A stretch of 64,000 nucleotides of DNA from Paralvinella palmiformis (GCA_025642065.1 JAODUP010000225.1:143501-207500), one strand, 5' to 3'; shown: positions 31,901 through 45,040, numbered from the stretch's first letter. The notes: generated from the letters alone by a model not told the origin. Numbers and translations: made by a program.

Positions 31901-34900
31901 TTTAATCTGGAAAAATTCATCATTATTACAAAATGGGCTGATGCTGCAGCCTAGTGACCTTGATAGAGGATAATTAATGATCCCTCTTCCCCTTCACACA
32001 TCTATCACTCACATTACACTCTGATATTAAACTTTACAAAACAATGAACACAATCCCAAAATATAACATCTTAATAAATGTATTAAAGGTTTACCGAATT
32101 AACATAAAACAACACCTAAAACAGTTCTCAAGCCTTGATCAGTTAGACTTCAGCATCAGCTTAAATGCATAACATTCAATATTTATACAGCTACAGATTA
32201 ACATGAGGCTGCCATTGAATAAGAAGAACATTTACTTTTGTGATCTAAATTTTACATACAACATCACATGGAGGCAGGATTAAGACATCATCAGCTTGAT
32301 ATCATGACAACGCCTTCCATTTGTAATGGCTGCATATCAGCCTCCCTTCTTAACTTAGTTAACTGCAAGAATCAAATGGGTTAATTCAGTCAAACAGAAC
32401 AATGATGCAATAAGCATCTGGAGTGCTAACATATCAACACTGCCACATGACAGTATTCCTTAGTATGATAGCTAATTGAGGCAAGAAATAAATCAGCCAT
32501 ATTATTCTAATGCAAACCACATGTCAAGTGAAAAGAAAACAAACAGATGATTTGAGTATTGAAATCATTAAGATATGTGTCTTGTACCACACTGATCAGT
32601 AGCCAGGCTGCAACGTGTCACTGTGACACACAAATCCTATATCTAGTTCCAAATTGCAGTAAAGAATGTCAGTACACTGGGTGTGAGCAAGGATAAAGAT
32701 AAGAAAGACAGCCAGCTTACCAACAGGCTGTCAGGGCAACTGTCACTCACCTACAGTTGCCATTTGAAATACTGCCAGTCTTTTGCTTGGCAACCAAACT
32801 CACCTCAAACAATTATTATGGAATTTGTTGTACGACGCTAGCGTGATTAGACCACCCCATCCAGGTGATAGGCTAAAGAAGATCTGCACAGCTGCGTCAC
32901 CCCAAACCTGCATGGCAAAATATAATGAAGAAAAACTAATTAAAAGATCATTATGGTTCTGGTACCACTCCTGGGTTCTGTCTGGTGGGGTGGATGGCAA
33001 ACCAAATGCAACAAAACCACTTGCTGCATCGGGGATCACCAACCAATTGGTGGCTGGCTTTGTGGACACCAAGGTGATATATCACCTCAGTGTTGAATAT
33101 CATGCCCTACCCACTCTCCCCCAAAGAATAGATCAAACACACAGAGACACTGAAATGAATTGGAACTAAACTAAAACAGAGAAGAGATGTGTCAGAAGAC
33201 AGAACTAGTCTGCTTACTGGCATGAGATAGGACAGAGGATAAAAGATGGTGGACAACTTGAAACTATGAGGATATAAATATAAGAAGAGATAAATGAGTG
33301 AAAGATGAAGAAAAAATAGATACCCAACCCCAGCCCACATACATGACAGACATACAAACACATAAATTAACTACATGTCTCACCTTGGCTGAAGCCAGTC
33401 TGTGCCACTGAGGTGTCAGGTAATACATGATTCCATTCATTGAACCAGGTAACGTCAGTCCACGTACGAGGAGTACCAGCAATACCAGATATGGGAATGT
33501 TGCCGTAAAGTACACAACCTGGTCATTATCAATATCAAGGATTAATAAACTACAATATAAATCCTGATATTTATTTCTTCAACAAAACATATTTGAATCT
33601 TAACTTTACAATAAAGACAGTTACCTTTCCCTGTGACTTGATTCCCTTTATAAGACAAAGACAGACTAAGGTCCAGGCTCCAAGCAATGATAAGGCTGTC
33701 TGCCATCGGATGACACCCATATCATGGAAACCATCCGAAATGTCCAGCACAAAGTTGCTGCAATACAGATGCCAAACATACAAACTGTGATCTAATTTTC
33801 TTATTAATAACATGGAACTGTTTTTTACAATTATTTCCTACTGATTCTTTAATACAAATTACATATTATGACAGTTTATTGGTGAAGGTGATGAATGAAA
33901 ATGGGAGGTGCTGGGTTCAAACACACAAAATGGCTATAAACATTGGCTGGTAAGATGGTGATGGAGTGATTGCATGAGCTTATTACACTCAGAACATGAA
34001 GCAGAAGGGATATTTTCCAGGGAAACATCACACACAAATAGAGGTATGAGCCCCACTGAAACCTGCACACGCAGGTTTGCAGTGCTTTGCTCTTACCATT
34101 GTACTACTGGAGGACCCAGATAATGTTGCTGTAACTGGCACTAGGACACAGCATACTTCCAAGAGAGTTACTAGTGGTGGCAAATTGGATAGATTCATAT
34201 GGGTGAAGTACAAACAATTAAAAGTCATAACCAGAATTTGGTTCTTTGAACAAATAGTTGAACCATTCACACACACACACACACACAGAGGCTAATTTCA
34301 TTTCATTTCAATAATATTCAGATGATTAAATTGAACTGTAGTTAATTAAAGTGGTTAGTAAAATCGTTGACAAGTGGTGAGAGATAGGTTACCATGACTG
34401 ATGGTAATTTGAATCTCACCATTATTTACTACAAAATAAAACAACCTTACTGTTGTTTAGCACTGATTTACTTACTGGAAGTATTCATCGCTGGGATTCT
34501 TTCTGCTGCTAATTAGCTCATCTATCAACTGGTTCACATCAGTTGTGCCATTCTTGGGAGCATCAATGTCATAATTACACGTGTGATTCAGCCAGACACC
34601 ATTTGAGGCACTACAATTCTTTATGCCGTCAACATCCAGAATGCCACAAGCTGTAAGCAACAATAGTGTAGGGTTCCTTTAAAAATCCACATTTAACCTG
34701 CCATAAAACAACACTTCAGTAAAGAATGACATAGATATACCACATAATATCACTGTAGAATTTGATGTACTACAGCTGAGATGCAGTTGACACACATTGT
34801 TTATTGTTATGTTACTTATTCAACAGGGTTAAATTCCTTATGATACAAAATCTATATAAAATTAAATAATAAGATAATTGTATTATTAGGCTCATAACAC

Positions 34901-37900
34901 AAACAAATGGGGAGGGGGCGTCCCTTGAAAAATGGGATGATTAAATGAAACATCCAACATGTAAAGGTTACACTGGTATTTCAAACCAAGATCTGGAAAT
35001 TGGCAGCTCAGCAGATACCAGTTTGCTACAGGAATGTCAGCGCTGGTGATAATAGCTGTCTAATACAGCTGGGCTTTATGAACTAGCGGTAGCTCTTAAC
35101 AGGGGACAATGGAAATAAAGCTGTAATGCCTGCACCATATAATCAATATTGCAGTTACCTCAAGACCATAAGCCAAGGAGCATTAGTTTTGTTTTACATT
35201 TATGCTGGCCTGTTTGGGAAATTTCCACCATGTGCTGCTATTGCAATATTGTGATTACTAGCCAGTGTACAGTGGCCCTACCAGGGGCATGGCTAGTAGT
35301 TGGACTCCAACCCAGCTGGCTGCCAGTGGCCAGCCAGCCAAGACATCAATATGCACATATGATTAATTTAATATGCACATATATAATGTTCTAGGTCACT
35401 TATGGAAAATAATTGCCAGCACTGTTTTCTCGTGAACAACTCAACTGATTTACCTAACATAAAATCTGGTTCTGGATTCTCCAGGCAAACTGAACAGCAC
35501 ATGTCCTAGCATAACAGATCTGATAACAAGTACACTGGTCCTCCAACCATGTGTGTTTGTGAAAGCTAAATTAATGTCTGTTTAATTCATGGAAGGATAG
35601 ATAAACAATGTGCATGACTTCCCCACCACAGATGAAACAATCCTTGGTTTACTTCAAGAAAACAATGAACAGTACTAGTATCTCTGGATATGTATGACTG
35701 GCTATTTTGATTAAATCCAGATAGGAACTAAACATGAATTATCTGTGATAAAAGATTATCTGCTGATAAATCTTATCTTTGATAAAAATTGTTTCTGGTC
35801 AAATATGTTATAGATATTTGCCTGTACTAGTGGTATTGTAAACATCAAGTTACTTTTAAACGACCCCACAGTCAAAACATAATATCTATTTATTTTTTAT
35901 ACCCAATATGATTTTAAACTAGCATTTCAATTTGTTTAATAATCAGAAAAGACATGTTTATTTAATACTATAATATTATCTATTGATATAATATTAGTAT
36001 GTATTGGAAATAATCCATGAACTTCCCCTTTGACCACCAAAGAAATGTATCTATCTTATTCTAGGATACAGCTAAGGATATGTAGATTATTATCAGTCAC
36101 TTACTGGCTCAAATTTGTGAGAACATAGTAATGTAATTCAAGACAATAAAGTTCTGTTCTGTCACACTGTTTTCACCTTCCCTACCAGGTAATTAACTAT
36201 TGTATCACAACTCTTGATCCAATAAATAGTTGTGAAAAATTAGTTTACATTAATTGATGTCATTGATAATCCTTAACTGTAATGAATGCTCTTTCTCTCT
36301 CACATGCTGCTTATAATAGAAATTCAAATTATCAGAGAGAGAAAAAGAGCCCACAAAGAACCCTGAATGTGAAGTCAGCAGCAGAATGAAGAATGCCTTA
36401 GCAGCAGAATGAAGAATGCCTTAGATTTATGGTAGGACTTTACGCACTAACATCTTGGGGATAGAGACCCTTGGCTGTACTCTATAAAGCACAGCCACCT
36501 GGAAGTGGGATAATGATGTCTGATTAAAATGTTTTTCTGGTAATTTTTAACCAGAATGGGTGAAAACCAGAATGAGGTCTAAAATGTCAAAAAAAACACT
36601 GGACTATAATTGCTCCATTCATTAAGCTGTCTAGTCTGAATACCATCAACAATTAACTGATTAAGTCATGAACTGTTCACGAAGGCCTTTGATTTGTGTT
36701 AATTACTAAATCAAATGGAACCCCCCCCTCTCTCTACACACACCATTGTCAATTCATTCATTGTTCTTGTTAAAAAGTATAGTGTAATAACACATTCCCC
36801 AAAACAGAGTAGCAACACCCACACACACACCATACTTTATATGTCAGTCCTTAATCTTTGTTTCTCTTGCTAGTATGAACGGATAATACACTTTTTCAAG
36901 TATATTCTGATCAAAAACACAATTAATTTAGTTTAGTAAAAATCTTTGTCCTGAATAATTATCAGCCAATTATGTTTTACAACATATGACAGCCCTCTAG
37001 AAAATCTGCTCATACGGAACTTGACCTATCACCAGTCTCAAAGATCAAATTTCAAAACCTTGGGGAACATTAAATTATTTAATTTCTTGAATATAGTGTA
37101 TACACTCATAAAAATACACTAATCGGTTAACACTGGACTATGTATGTCAATTATCACAGATGGTAGAATACACAACTTGAGAAAGTTGTTCACTTGTCTA
37201 AGCTGAAGCTTTTCAGTGGTTCCAAGTAAAAGCAGCTTAATATACAGGATGTAGTATATATGAATGTCAGTCAACTAGCTTAACAGTAAACATAATTTAA
37301 AAGTTTTATTTACACACTACAACTTGTAAAGACACAATGCTGAATTATTCTGATACTTCCCAAAAACAGATACTATTAAGTAAAAATAATGCTTAAGTAA
37401 AAAACAACAGGTCTGAAAATATGCTTACAAATATGTCTGTATATAAAACTTATACTTGAGTATATCCTTTAGTTAATTTGATAAGTTAATGACTGTATTT
37501 TACAGTTCCCCTACCAAATATCTGTGTAACCTTTATAGAAAGATATATAGATACATTCAGGTTAGTTTTCAGCCAAATCTATACCAGTAAGAAAAACCTG
37601 TAGTTTTTAATATGACCTTACCTGGTGTATTCCAGTGGTTGTCACAACCTTCCCAAGGTACACGCTTATTAAAAGACACAAAGAAGTAGAACAGTGTCCA
37701 TGCAATAACCACGTTGTAATAGATGCCAATAAAACAGGACACGATGAACATGCCCCATCCAATACCTGTAATACACAATTATAGCTCATGGTTATATTTA
37801 AAACTAACACCACACAGGTAATCTAAAATCGTTTTATTCAATTCTTATTAAATACAACATCGCAGTTGATTTTTATTACAAAAACATAACATTGCCAACT

Positions 37901-40900
37901 TCTCATGGAAACAACAGTTGTTGGATGACAGTTTAACAAAACTATATAAACATTATATTAATGACATACCTTGAAACAGAGGGCAAACCTTCCAGATAGT
38001 AATGACACCTTCTCCAGCAAACTGTCCAAATGATAGTTCCAAGAAGAACATAGGTAAACCAGCAAATACCAACATCAAGAAATATGGTATGAGGAAGGCC
38101 CCTAGAATAAAGTTAACCAGATTAGGTGTAAGGACAGTTGTATTGGTGTAGCTATTTACATCAATAAAAACGTAGTTATATAAAAATCTAAATGGACGGA
38201 CTTTTTACATCAGATATTAAACTAGGTCCTCATTACACAACAATCAGATATATATACGATTCATACCTCCTCCATTCTGATAACAAAGGTAAGGAAATCT
38301 CCACAGATTTCCCAGACCAACAGCATAACTAAGACATGAGAGAAGGAAGTCTAATTTTCCAGACCAGTTTCCACGTTCTGGGTTCTCATCCTCTGAGTTA
38401 TATGTTGATAGAGAATTACTGTGCTGCTTTTGATACTTAACAGGTTCCACATCCTTTGGATCAATGTTCTTCTGATCCTTTAAATAGAAAAACATTATAT
38501 TCTGATGACTGATAAATAAATAACCATTACATCATACAAGATTCTATTTTCATTATAGCTTAAATTTTTCAAACCAATACTACCCTTATCTAGTTATCTT
38601 GGCTTTGAGGTCATTATGGGCCATCAAGCCAAATATTTCATCAAATGCTTCACACTAAAGCAGTTTCAGAGCCTGAACTATACTGTGGTCCCAAACTCCC
38701 ATGTACCCTAATTAAACAATTTTAAATAGATCACCCTAAACAAAGTTGGTAGATAAACTTGTGTATCATAAAAATATTTTAATCCCAGAGTTGTAGTATG
38801 ACCATTAATGTTTGTTTGTTAATGTATGGTAACATGTTGGGATCACAAAAAACAATTGTAATAGAAACCACATATATTAGAGCAGTAATTATATAACAAC
38901 AGCCAAATCAAGCAAGTTGTGAGCATATAAACTTAAAGAATATCAGATGTGAAAGAGGCTGTCAAACATAATAACATTAAAGTCCCAGTACACTTACAAT
39001 TGTAACAGATTCCTTCCATTTAAACATTGAATGACAATTTGTTAAGAATTACCCAGAGGGAAATGAAGTAAAGCAATGAGAGTACACTATGATATATCAA
39101 ATATTACCAATTCATTTAATAAAGTTTTAATTCGTTTTATCACCTGAAATATTACCCTTAAAATACCCATACTCATGATTATTTGGGACTGTCCTCTTTA
39201 TATATGAAATGTGTATTCTCGAGATATGTCCAAGTCGATGTGTATAACTATAATGGAACATGTTAATAGCTCTGTTTTTAATTTTATAATTAACAACAAC
39301 TTTTTATAATTTTAGTGTATTTGGTGGAAAATTAGTCACAAAAGAGAACAAAGATGTATATCTCAGTAGCAACTGCACCACTAACAAGAAGAATAGGGAT
39401 GCTGAAAATAACATGTCCAATTATTTTCAGCCCATCATTTCCTTCACCTGTCTATGTGCTGTGTTTTATAGAAGCCCAAGTCTAATATAAGGGCTGATCC
39501 AAGTGGCGTGTTATTAATAAATATGTATAAAGAACACCAACTTGAGCAATCACTGGGAAATATTCTAAAACTACAAGTAAATTACTGCTACACCATATAC
39601 ATTTAAGTTTAAGGGGAGGGGTGCACAAATCTTTGGCTTGCCATAGTATTAGTTACAAAGCTTCTAACATTTCAAAACATTCTGAAAAGCTATTTTAGAG
39701 CACATGCTACTATTTTTAACCATAAGCAAAACATCTCAGCTATATCTGCTACCCACATATATAAGCTCTTCCATATTTTGTTTGAATCATTGGTGAATTC
39801 CACTGATAAATACTGATCTATGTGTGCCAAGTGGGTGTTCATAAATTCCAAATTGTGATTAACGCATACAATATGAATATAATTGTGATCAAAATTACTT
39901 CATTCCCACACAAAATAAAGATAGTTTCTAAATTACTGTATAACAATATAATACTTTTGGGCCTAAGCAGGAATGAAAGCTAAACTGCTGAGGGGGCTAG
40001 TTTACCTAGCACTCGCTAAAGAAATTATGTCATGAAAAACAACATAATTTTCTGCCTCCTTTATCAACTGATTAATTTTTTATCAATGTAAGGTGTCTAA
40101 TTGCTATAAATAATTGTCAGCAGCAGCTCAAGTGGAAAAAATAGTCTTAACAAGATCACAAGTCTAAACCTGACAGGCTAAACTAATTCAGGTGAACGGA
40201 GGTCTAATCAGGTCAAACGCATTCATTACTACCTTTACTACGCTGATTGGCAATAAGGTACTCAAGTTAAGTCTCTATGCTACAACCAAGGCAGAAAACA
40301 AGAGAATTAATGGAAACTATTAGTTTCTGGCAAAAGAAAGGATTTTCTACAAACAGCCTAAAAGGAAATTTCCATGACACTTAGGAATAGATATATCAGT
40401 GCAGAAACAAGGATCACTTTGCTTATACTTTTCATGCACAAGTCTCTTCAAACACTTATATCAACACTTACACCATGGACTCAAGTGAGCCAGTGAAAAA
40501 AAACACTCTAAGAGTAAACAAACTGCAAGTTATGAATAGTCTATGAAATGTCACAGGCATTATTCAAGAGCATAATCACTGTGCATATCAATCATACAGT
40601 GAATGAGTTCTCTGTTTAAAGTATTAATCATAAAAGGGACATTGTGTGACAGCGCTAATTGCCACACATGGTAGTACTGTATGGCAAATCACACGGACCA
40701 ATTAACAATAAAGACGTTAAATTCCACAATGTCTGGAGACCTGTAATGCAGTTTCTATGATCAGTAAAAAGATATCATACCAGAAACATATATGGTGAGG
40801 GACTTACCACTAACATAACCACTGATACTAGTGATATATGGCCAAAAAGTTGTGTGTGGACATATACACAAACATGATGAATAAATACACTAGCCTGTGT

Positions 40901-43536
40901 CAATTTGGAGACCTTGAATTTATTCATTTACAGCATCAGGGTTGTAATAAACAGCTCTCTGATAGAAACATTGCTTAGAAAGTATTCACACTGAACTCAG
41001 AAGACCAACCCATCCCATAGTCATGGTGATATGACCATTTAATATATATCGCAACACCCCCACACACACACAAAAATACTTGTCAGAATAATCAAATCTC
41101 TAACAACTGATCAACAAAACACATGCTCAGATACTGTGGTGAATAATAGTAACAGCTAATAATAACTCATTACTCACTAGACGATTAGTGCTATATTCAC
41201 ACCTTAACAAGTTAATATGTTTACCATAAGATACTCATTAAGCATTTAAGATCATACAAAACATATCTGCAACGACTGACCTGTTTTATACTATAGATCT
41301 AACCCGCTACTCCTACTGTGAATCGATATTCATATTAGATCTAAATCAAGTTAATCAACCAGTTATCTCATTTTGATAATATCTAGATCTAATTAATACA
41401 ACGCAGAATATTGTCAATGGTGCCATGATCAGATCTATAGACTAGTGAGTCTAGTCTAATTCATAACAAAATAACATCAGATGAAAGTAGCTAAAACACA
41501 TATTTCCCTCAATAGGTACGTGACAAAACTGGCCACTCCGCTTAGGCCGCTTCGGCCGCTAACTTAGTTCCAGGGGTTAGCGCTCCGGAAAGGGGGGTCA
41601 CGTCTTTTCTGGCGCGTCATCGGTCTATTTTAGGAATTGCCAAGCTACAACCACACTGATGACGTAGTTCACATGTTCTTCTGGATCCTCATTTTCGAAT
41701 TGATGATATCGGCGGGAAATTACAAAAGTTATTAAACTGTGAAGTCGAGCGTCATTTTCAGCGTTCAATTCCTCCTTGAAGGTAAGCGGGAACTCTTTAA
41801 AATGTTTGAAGAACTCTTTATTATACATTCATGTACATATTGGCCGAGTTTGAGAAAAATCGGACTTGACCTGTGTTTTTGTAAAGGGGAGGCCCCCACG
41901 AGGGGTAAATATGTTCGCTCCGCGCAAATGGCGATCGCCGCCATGTTGAAAAATTCGATCAGTTCCCAAGCTCACTCGTAAGACAGATTATTTGAGTGAG
42001 TTGTGTAATTATTATATTAAACGTCAACATTCTTTTTAAACGTAAGGATATGGAGCTGATCAATCTTTATACACATTAATGTACATATTGGTCGAGTTTT
42101 GGAATAATCTGTGACAAAGAATTGAAAGACTAAACCGTAATTCAATACTGACAATACACTGAATAGTAGACTAGACTATCATTACTATGTTCTTTAATGA
42201 TATTTGCCTAAATCTATAATAAATAGTTTTTTTTCAGGTGTTCCTGACTGTGTTTAACCAACTGTCCAGATGTCTTCAATTACCAGTAGCATTTCACATA
42301 AATAATTTTAATTTTTAAATAATTTTAATTTTTAAATAATTTTGCTGTCTCTAATTTCTGTTTATATTTACTGAAAATGTTTTAAACATTGTTCAGGTGT
42401 GAATTGTGAATAAAACTCATGTAAAATAGTTGTCATGGTTGAGTATCTGTGACTAAATAAGTAGAATAATTATTTATTCATTTTTGAGGCCATTAAGTAG
42501 GTTAATTAGTGATTTCAGAAGCAACTATAATATCTTTTCAGATCATTATTATTTTATATGTTGTCTTGTGTGATCTCCCTGAACATTTTATTAAAATATG
42601 TAGTGTATAAATGTATTTATTATATCAGTACTTCATGAAATCACTTGTTCCAATTAATGACTTATTAATCTAAGAATTTAATTAGCATCATAGTGTTACA
42701 TTGAATATTATTAAGACTTGACCATTATAAAGAGTTGTCTATATGAATCATGTACTCAATTTTTTATCTTTATCTTATTAATATTAAAAAAGTTATGACA
42801 TTTTGAAAGTGAAAACTTCAATTATGGGTCACACATTTTCCTATGTTTTACAGTATAACGAAGGACCAAATTTAGCCATAAATTACGACATTCAAACTGG
42901 CATAACTTTCTTAATATCCATCACATAACAAACATGTAGGTATCATTATAATGGTATTGCCATGCTCTTTCCTCTGGTTGCAGTCTTGTTGAAATAAAAT
43001 GTATTTGAAAAATATTGTCACGTACCTACCCTCAAACCTCCTGAAATATCAGTGAGGTTAAAAAAAACGGAAAATTGACATAACAAAAGAGTTTACAGTT
43101 ACAGTAGCCAGATCTAATATCGAACGATCGACTGAACTGGGAAACTGACTCAAGTCTTACAGAGATTAACAGTAAACGCGGTTATTTTTTAATATTATAT
43201 TTTCAGTGTAAGACCTGATATATTCTCGTCCAGTAAAATACAATAACGTGCTAGTCGTGTATAATAAGACTGCTAATTATATAAAGACCCTTTAGAAGGA
43301 TCGATTACACGAAGTCCACGGGATTAGCGCGGCCAGCTTCTGTGGAAATTTCCACTTTGCCACCAAAGATCGTCTGCTGTGTGCCACCCGATAAGCCGCG
43401 GTCAATTTGGCGAATGGAGCAGCACAATGGAGCTGAACGCGCGGAAGCAGATGCGACAGATTATTTGAAATAAACTGAAAAAAGTCGACCGCCGAACATC
43501 CCTGGCACTTACCGAGGTATCTTGCTTGACCGTCAT
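28678..43536 (-). CDS. SLC6 glycine-transporter-like Na+/Cl- symporter, copy B (14 exons, complete)
   Basis: Inverted paralogue of copy A, tail to tail with it (stop codons 4.7 kb apart), same expected role at the plasma membrane. Coding exons, 5' to 3' on the - strand: 43536-43513, 38477-38267, 38101-37970, 37765-37622, 34650-34476, 33757-33625, 33518-33384, 32907-32804, 30299-30175, 30074-29824, 29719-29620, 29495-29389, 29247-29074, 28938-28678. They sum to 2076 nt, an uninterrupted frame of 691 residues, close to the usual SLC6 size. TM1 is at about residues 51-75, EL2 about 171-230 with sequons at N182, N192 and N204, and the C-terminal tail from 606. Exon 1 (MTVKQDTS) has a Kozak-like G at -3 and a GTAAGT donor. 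Introns 10 and 11 are only 104 and 124 nt, against 1665 and 1073 nt in copy A. No frameshift or stop was found, so both copies look functional. Confidence 0.94.
29074..29247 (-). CDS. copy B exon 13: TM11-TM12
   Basis: Counterpart of 23439-23612, identical protein. Intron 12 differs from copy A by about one substitution and one single-base gap. Confidence 0.94.
29389..29495 (-). CDS. copy B exon 12: TM10-11 loop
   Basis: Counterpart of 23190-23296 with identical protein and identical splice motifs. Confidence 0.93.
29620..29719 (-). CDS. copy B exon 11: TM9-TM10
   Basis: Counterpart of 22017-22116, identical protein. Lies between two very short introns (104 and 124 nt) that lack the repeats found in copy A. 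Confidence 0.93.
29824..30074 (-). CDS. copy B exon 10: EL4, TM8, start of TM9
   Basis: Counterpart of 20101-20351. Ends CGA|GTATGT where copy A has CGG|GTATGT. One amino-acid change (Phe for Ile before TM8). Confidence 0.94.
30175..30299 (-). CDS. copy B exon 9: TM7
   Basis: Counterpart of 19876-20000, identical protein. The following intron 9 is 100 nt in both copies with about four substitutions. Confidence 0.94.
32804..32907 (-). CDS. copy B exon 8: TM6 substrate/ion-site exon
   Basis: Counterpart of 16071-16174, identical protein including S-L-S-P-G in the unwound segment. Intron 7 before it is about 99% identical to copy A. Confidence 0.94.
33384..33518 (-). CDS. copy B exon 7: TM5
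   Basis: Counterpart of 15458-15592, identical protein; the 106-nt intron 6 between exons 6 and 7 has the same length in both copies. Confidence 0.94.
33625..33757 (-). CDS. copy B exon 6: EL2 end and TM4
   Basis: Counterpart of 15219-15351, nearly identical. The upstream intron is unrelated right up to the acceptor (TATTGCAG here, CTTAACAG in copy A), so similarity starts abruptly at this exon. Confidence 0.93.
34010..34110 (-). mobile_element. degenerate tRNA-like SINE remnant (family 3)
   Basis: Contains GTATGAGCCCCACTGAAACC and AGGTTTGCAGTGCTTTGCTC, resembling the tRNA-like elements at 53330-53420 and 54290-54475. Ends unclear. Confidence 0.4.
34269..34287. repeat. CA microsatellite
   Basis: Pure CA run in intron 5 of copy B. 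Confidence 0.85.
34476..34650 (-). CDS. copy B exon 5: extracellular loop 2
   Basis: Counterpart of 13218-13392. Acceptor GCTTACAG, donor GTAAGT. Sequons NCS, NHT and NGT at the same positions as in copy A. By eye about 83% DNA identity, among the most diverged exons of the pair. Confidence 0.92.
36377..36422. repeat. 23-bp tandem duplication
   Basis: Two copies of a unit containing AGCAGCAGAATGAAGAATG in intron 4 of copy B. Confidence 0.75.
37622..37765 (-). CDS. copy B exon 4: TM3
   Basis: Counterpart of 8571-8714. Acceptor TGTATTACAG, donor GTAAGG. Carries Phe and Arg where copy A has Ile and His. Confidence 0.94.
37970..38101 (-). CDS. copy B exon 3: end of TM1 and TM2
   Basis: Counterpart of 8236-8367 with the same splice sites and protein. 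Introns 2 and 3 on either side align along their whole length with copy A. Confidence 0.94.
38267..38477 (-). CDS. copy B exon 2: N-terminus and TM1
   Basis: Counterpart of 7860-8070. Acceptor CTATTTAAAG, donor GTATGA. Same TM1 signature; differs in the first dozen residues. Homology to copy A fades within about 50 bp upstream of this exon. Confidence 0.93.
41515..41985. promoter_or_regulatory. CpG-rich block inside intron 1 of copy B
   Basis: Abrupt rise in CpG (GGCCGCTTCGGCCGC, GGCGCGTCATCGG, ATGGCGATCGCCGCCAT) within AT-rich intron. A possible + strand donor TTGAAG|GTAAGC lies at 41780. Could be an alternative promoter or the promoter of an unrecognised transcript; no start site can be shown. 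Confidence 0.35.
42777..42918. repeat. imperfect inverted repeat
   Basis: TATTAAAAAAGTTATGAC (left) pairs with GGCATAACTTTCTTAATA (right), about 75 bp apart, with weaker pairing inside. Possibly a small MITE. Confidence 0.5.
43513..43536 (-). CDS. copy B exon 1: start codon, MTVKQDTS
   Basis: ATG at 43536-43534, then eight codons to the donor TCG|GTAAGT. Phase 0, matching the phase-0 start of exon 2 at 38477. It lies in a locally GC-richer stretch, fitting a promoter-proximal exon. Assigned from splice signal, phase and lack of any in-frame start upstream in exon 2. Confidence 0.75.
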
Positions 43537-43770
43537 GGCGAATTTTCGCAACAGATCGTCAACAGAATTACAAACTTCTCCAGGAGACGCTAAACGACCA
43601 AATGTTTCTCTTCAGCCACACGCCAGAATTTCATTCATAAGTAATCCGCCAGCCTCGTCTTGACCAGCGACCTACTTCCAGTACGGCGCCGATTGGTGCG
43701 GCGTTGTCAACAAAAGCACGTGGCGCAGATGAGTCAGATGGGGGTACCGCGTCGAGGTGAGCGGTATTAT
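43537..43770 (-). promoter_or_regulatory. probable 5' UTR/promoter region of SLC6 copy B
   Basis: The stretch upstream of the copy B start codon is richer in GC and CpG than the surrounding introns (GGCGCCG, GTGCGGCG, CACGTG). This fits a CpG-type invertebrate promoter. No TATA box or start site could be assigned. Confidence 0.35.
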
Positions 43771-44269
43771 TCCACTGTCTCTAATAAACATGATCGGTAA
43801 AGACGAAAATAAGTATCCAGCCTCTTCCGACATATGTAAATAATATGTACCGGTCTGATAGATAGCCATAGATCAGCTGCTTAGAATGTTAATATACACT
43901 GTACCGAAATAAAAGACGCGGTACAATTAGCTTAGCTTTATCTCTGGTGAGGATAGAGCTCTCTTAAAAAAAAAACAAGTCCTGATTATTATCAGAAAGG
44001 GGAAAAACCTACGTCTCACATTTTTTGAAATATTTCCAAGAATTCATGGGTAAAAATGAACGTGTTTTAATGTGACCATTTTGACAGCATTAGCTACATT
44101 AATCGATTCGAGCCAGCTATAAACTGCCTAAAACAAACCGTATACTGCAGAAGTAATAATTGTTATTATTTCGAATATTTGAAATCTATTGTAACGCCGT
44201 TTATTTAAAAAAAAGTAGAACATAATACAAATCATCGTGAATAATAATCGCCTTGGCTGGCTAATTAAT

Positions 44270-44273
44270 AACA

Positions 44274-44313
<40 letters not shown>
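44270..44313. repeat. CA/GA compound microsatellite
   Basis: CA run directly followed by a GA run and a C tract. Confidence 0.9.
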
Positions 44314-44564
44314 CCCCCCCCCAGTAACCACTATATACTATCCACTTACACGTGTTATCTAGTTCTTCTGACTTGTGAGAACATGGATCTGTTCAGTAAA
44401 CGTCTAATAGTATTAATCCGATAATGACTGGAATGAACAAATACTACAGGTCGTTTTGAAGGTCACAGACTTGGCAAAGTTGGTTGAATTAATGGCTCAA
44501 TTTCTGAATCACCGCATTCCGGGTACGTTGTGCATTTTATCCAGTAAATCAACAGATCTATCAG

Positions 44565-44589
44565 CGTGTGCGTGTGTGTGTGTGTGTGT
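44565..44589. repeat. GT microsatellite
   Basis: Run of TG with one C interruption. Confidence 0.8.
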
Positions 44590-44706
44590 CATATATGCAC
44601 AGTCAGTCAGTCAGTCACTGGATGATTACTTTTTAATCTAGGCATACAAGTTTTAACTTGAACATATGGATGACGGGCTACTGATTATTATAAATATGAG
44701 GATATA

Positions 44707-44772
44707 CACTCACTCACTCACTCACTCACTCACTCACTCACTCACTCACTCACTCACTCACTCACTCACTGG
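44707..44772. repeat. CACT tetranucleotide microsatellite
   Basis: About 16 tandem CACT/ACTC units. Confidence 0.92.
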
Positions 44773-44881
44773 TGAATGCACATATCAACTGTATAATGGA
44801 ATCAGCTTTTGTAAATATGGAGACAAACCGATAAAATGTACGAATTAAATGTAATTATTGGCTATTATTCTTCAAGATAAC

Positions 44882-44883
<2 letters not shown>

Positions 44884-44944
<61 letters not shown>

Positions 44945-44954
44945 TGTGTGTGCG

Positions 44955-45040
<86 letters not shown>

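Larger units (their letters stand above)
38478..43512 (-). other. intron 1 of SLC6 copy B
   Basis: About 5 kb between the first and second coding exons, GTAAGT to AAAG. Mostly AT-rich; contains a CpG-rich block at 41515-41985 and an inverted repeat at 42777-42918. No other gene recognised. Confidence 0.7.
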
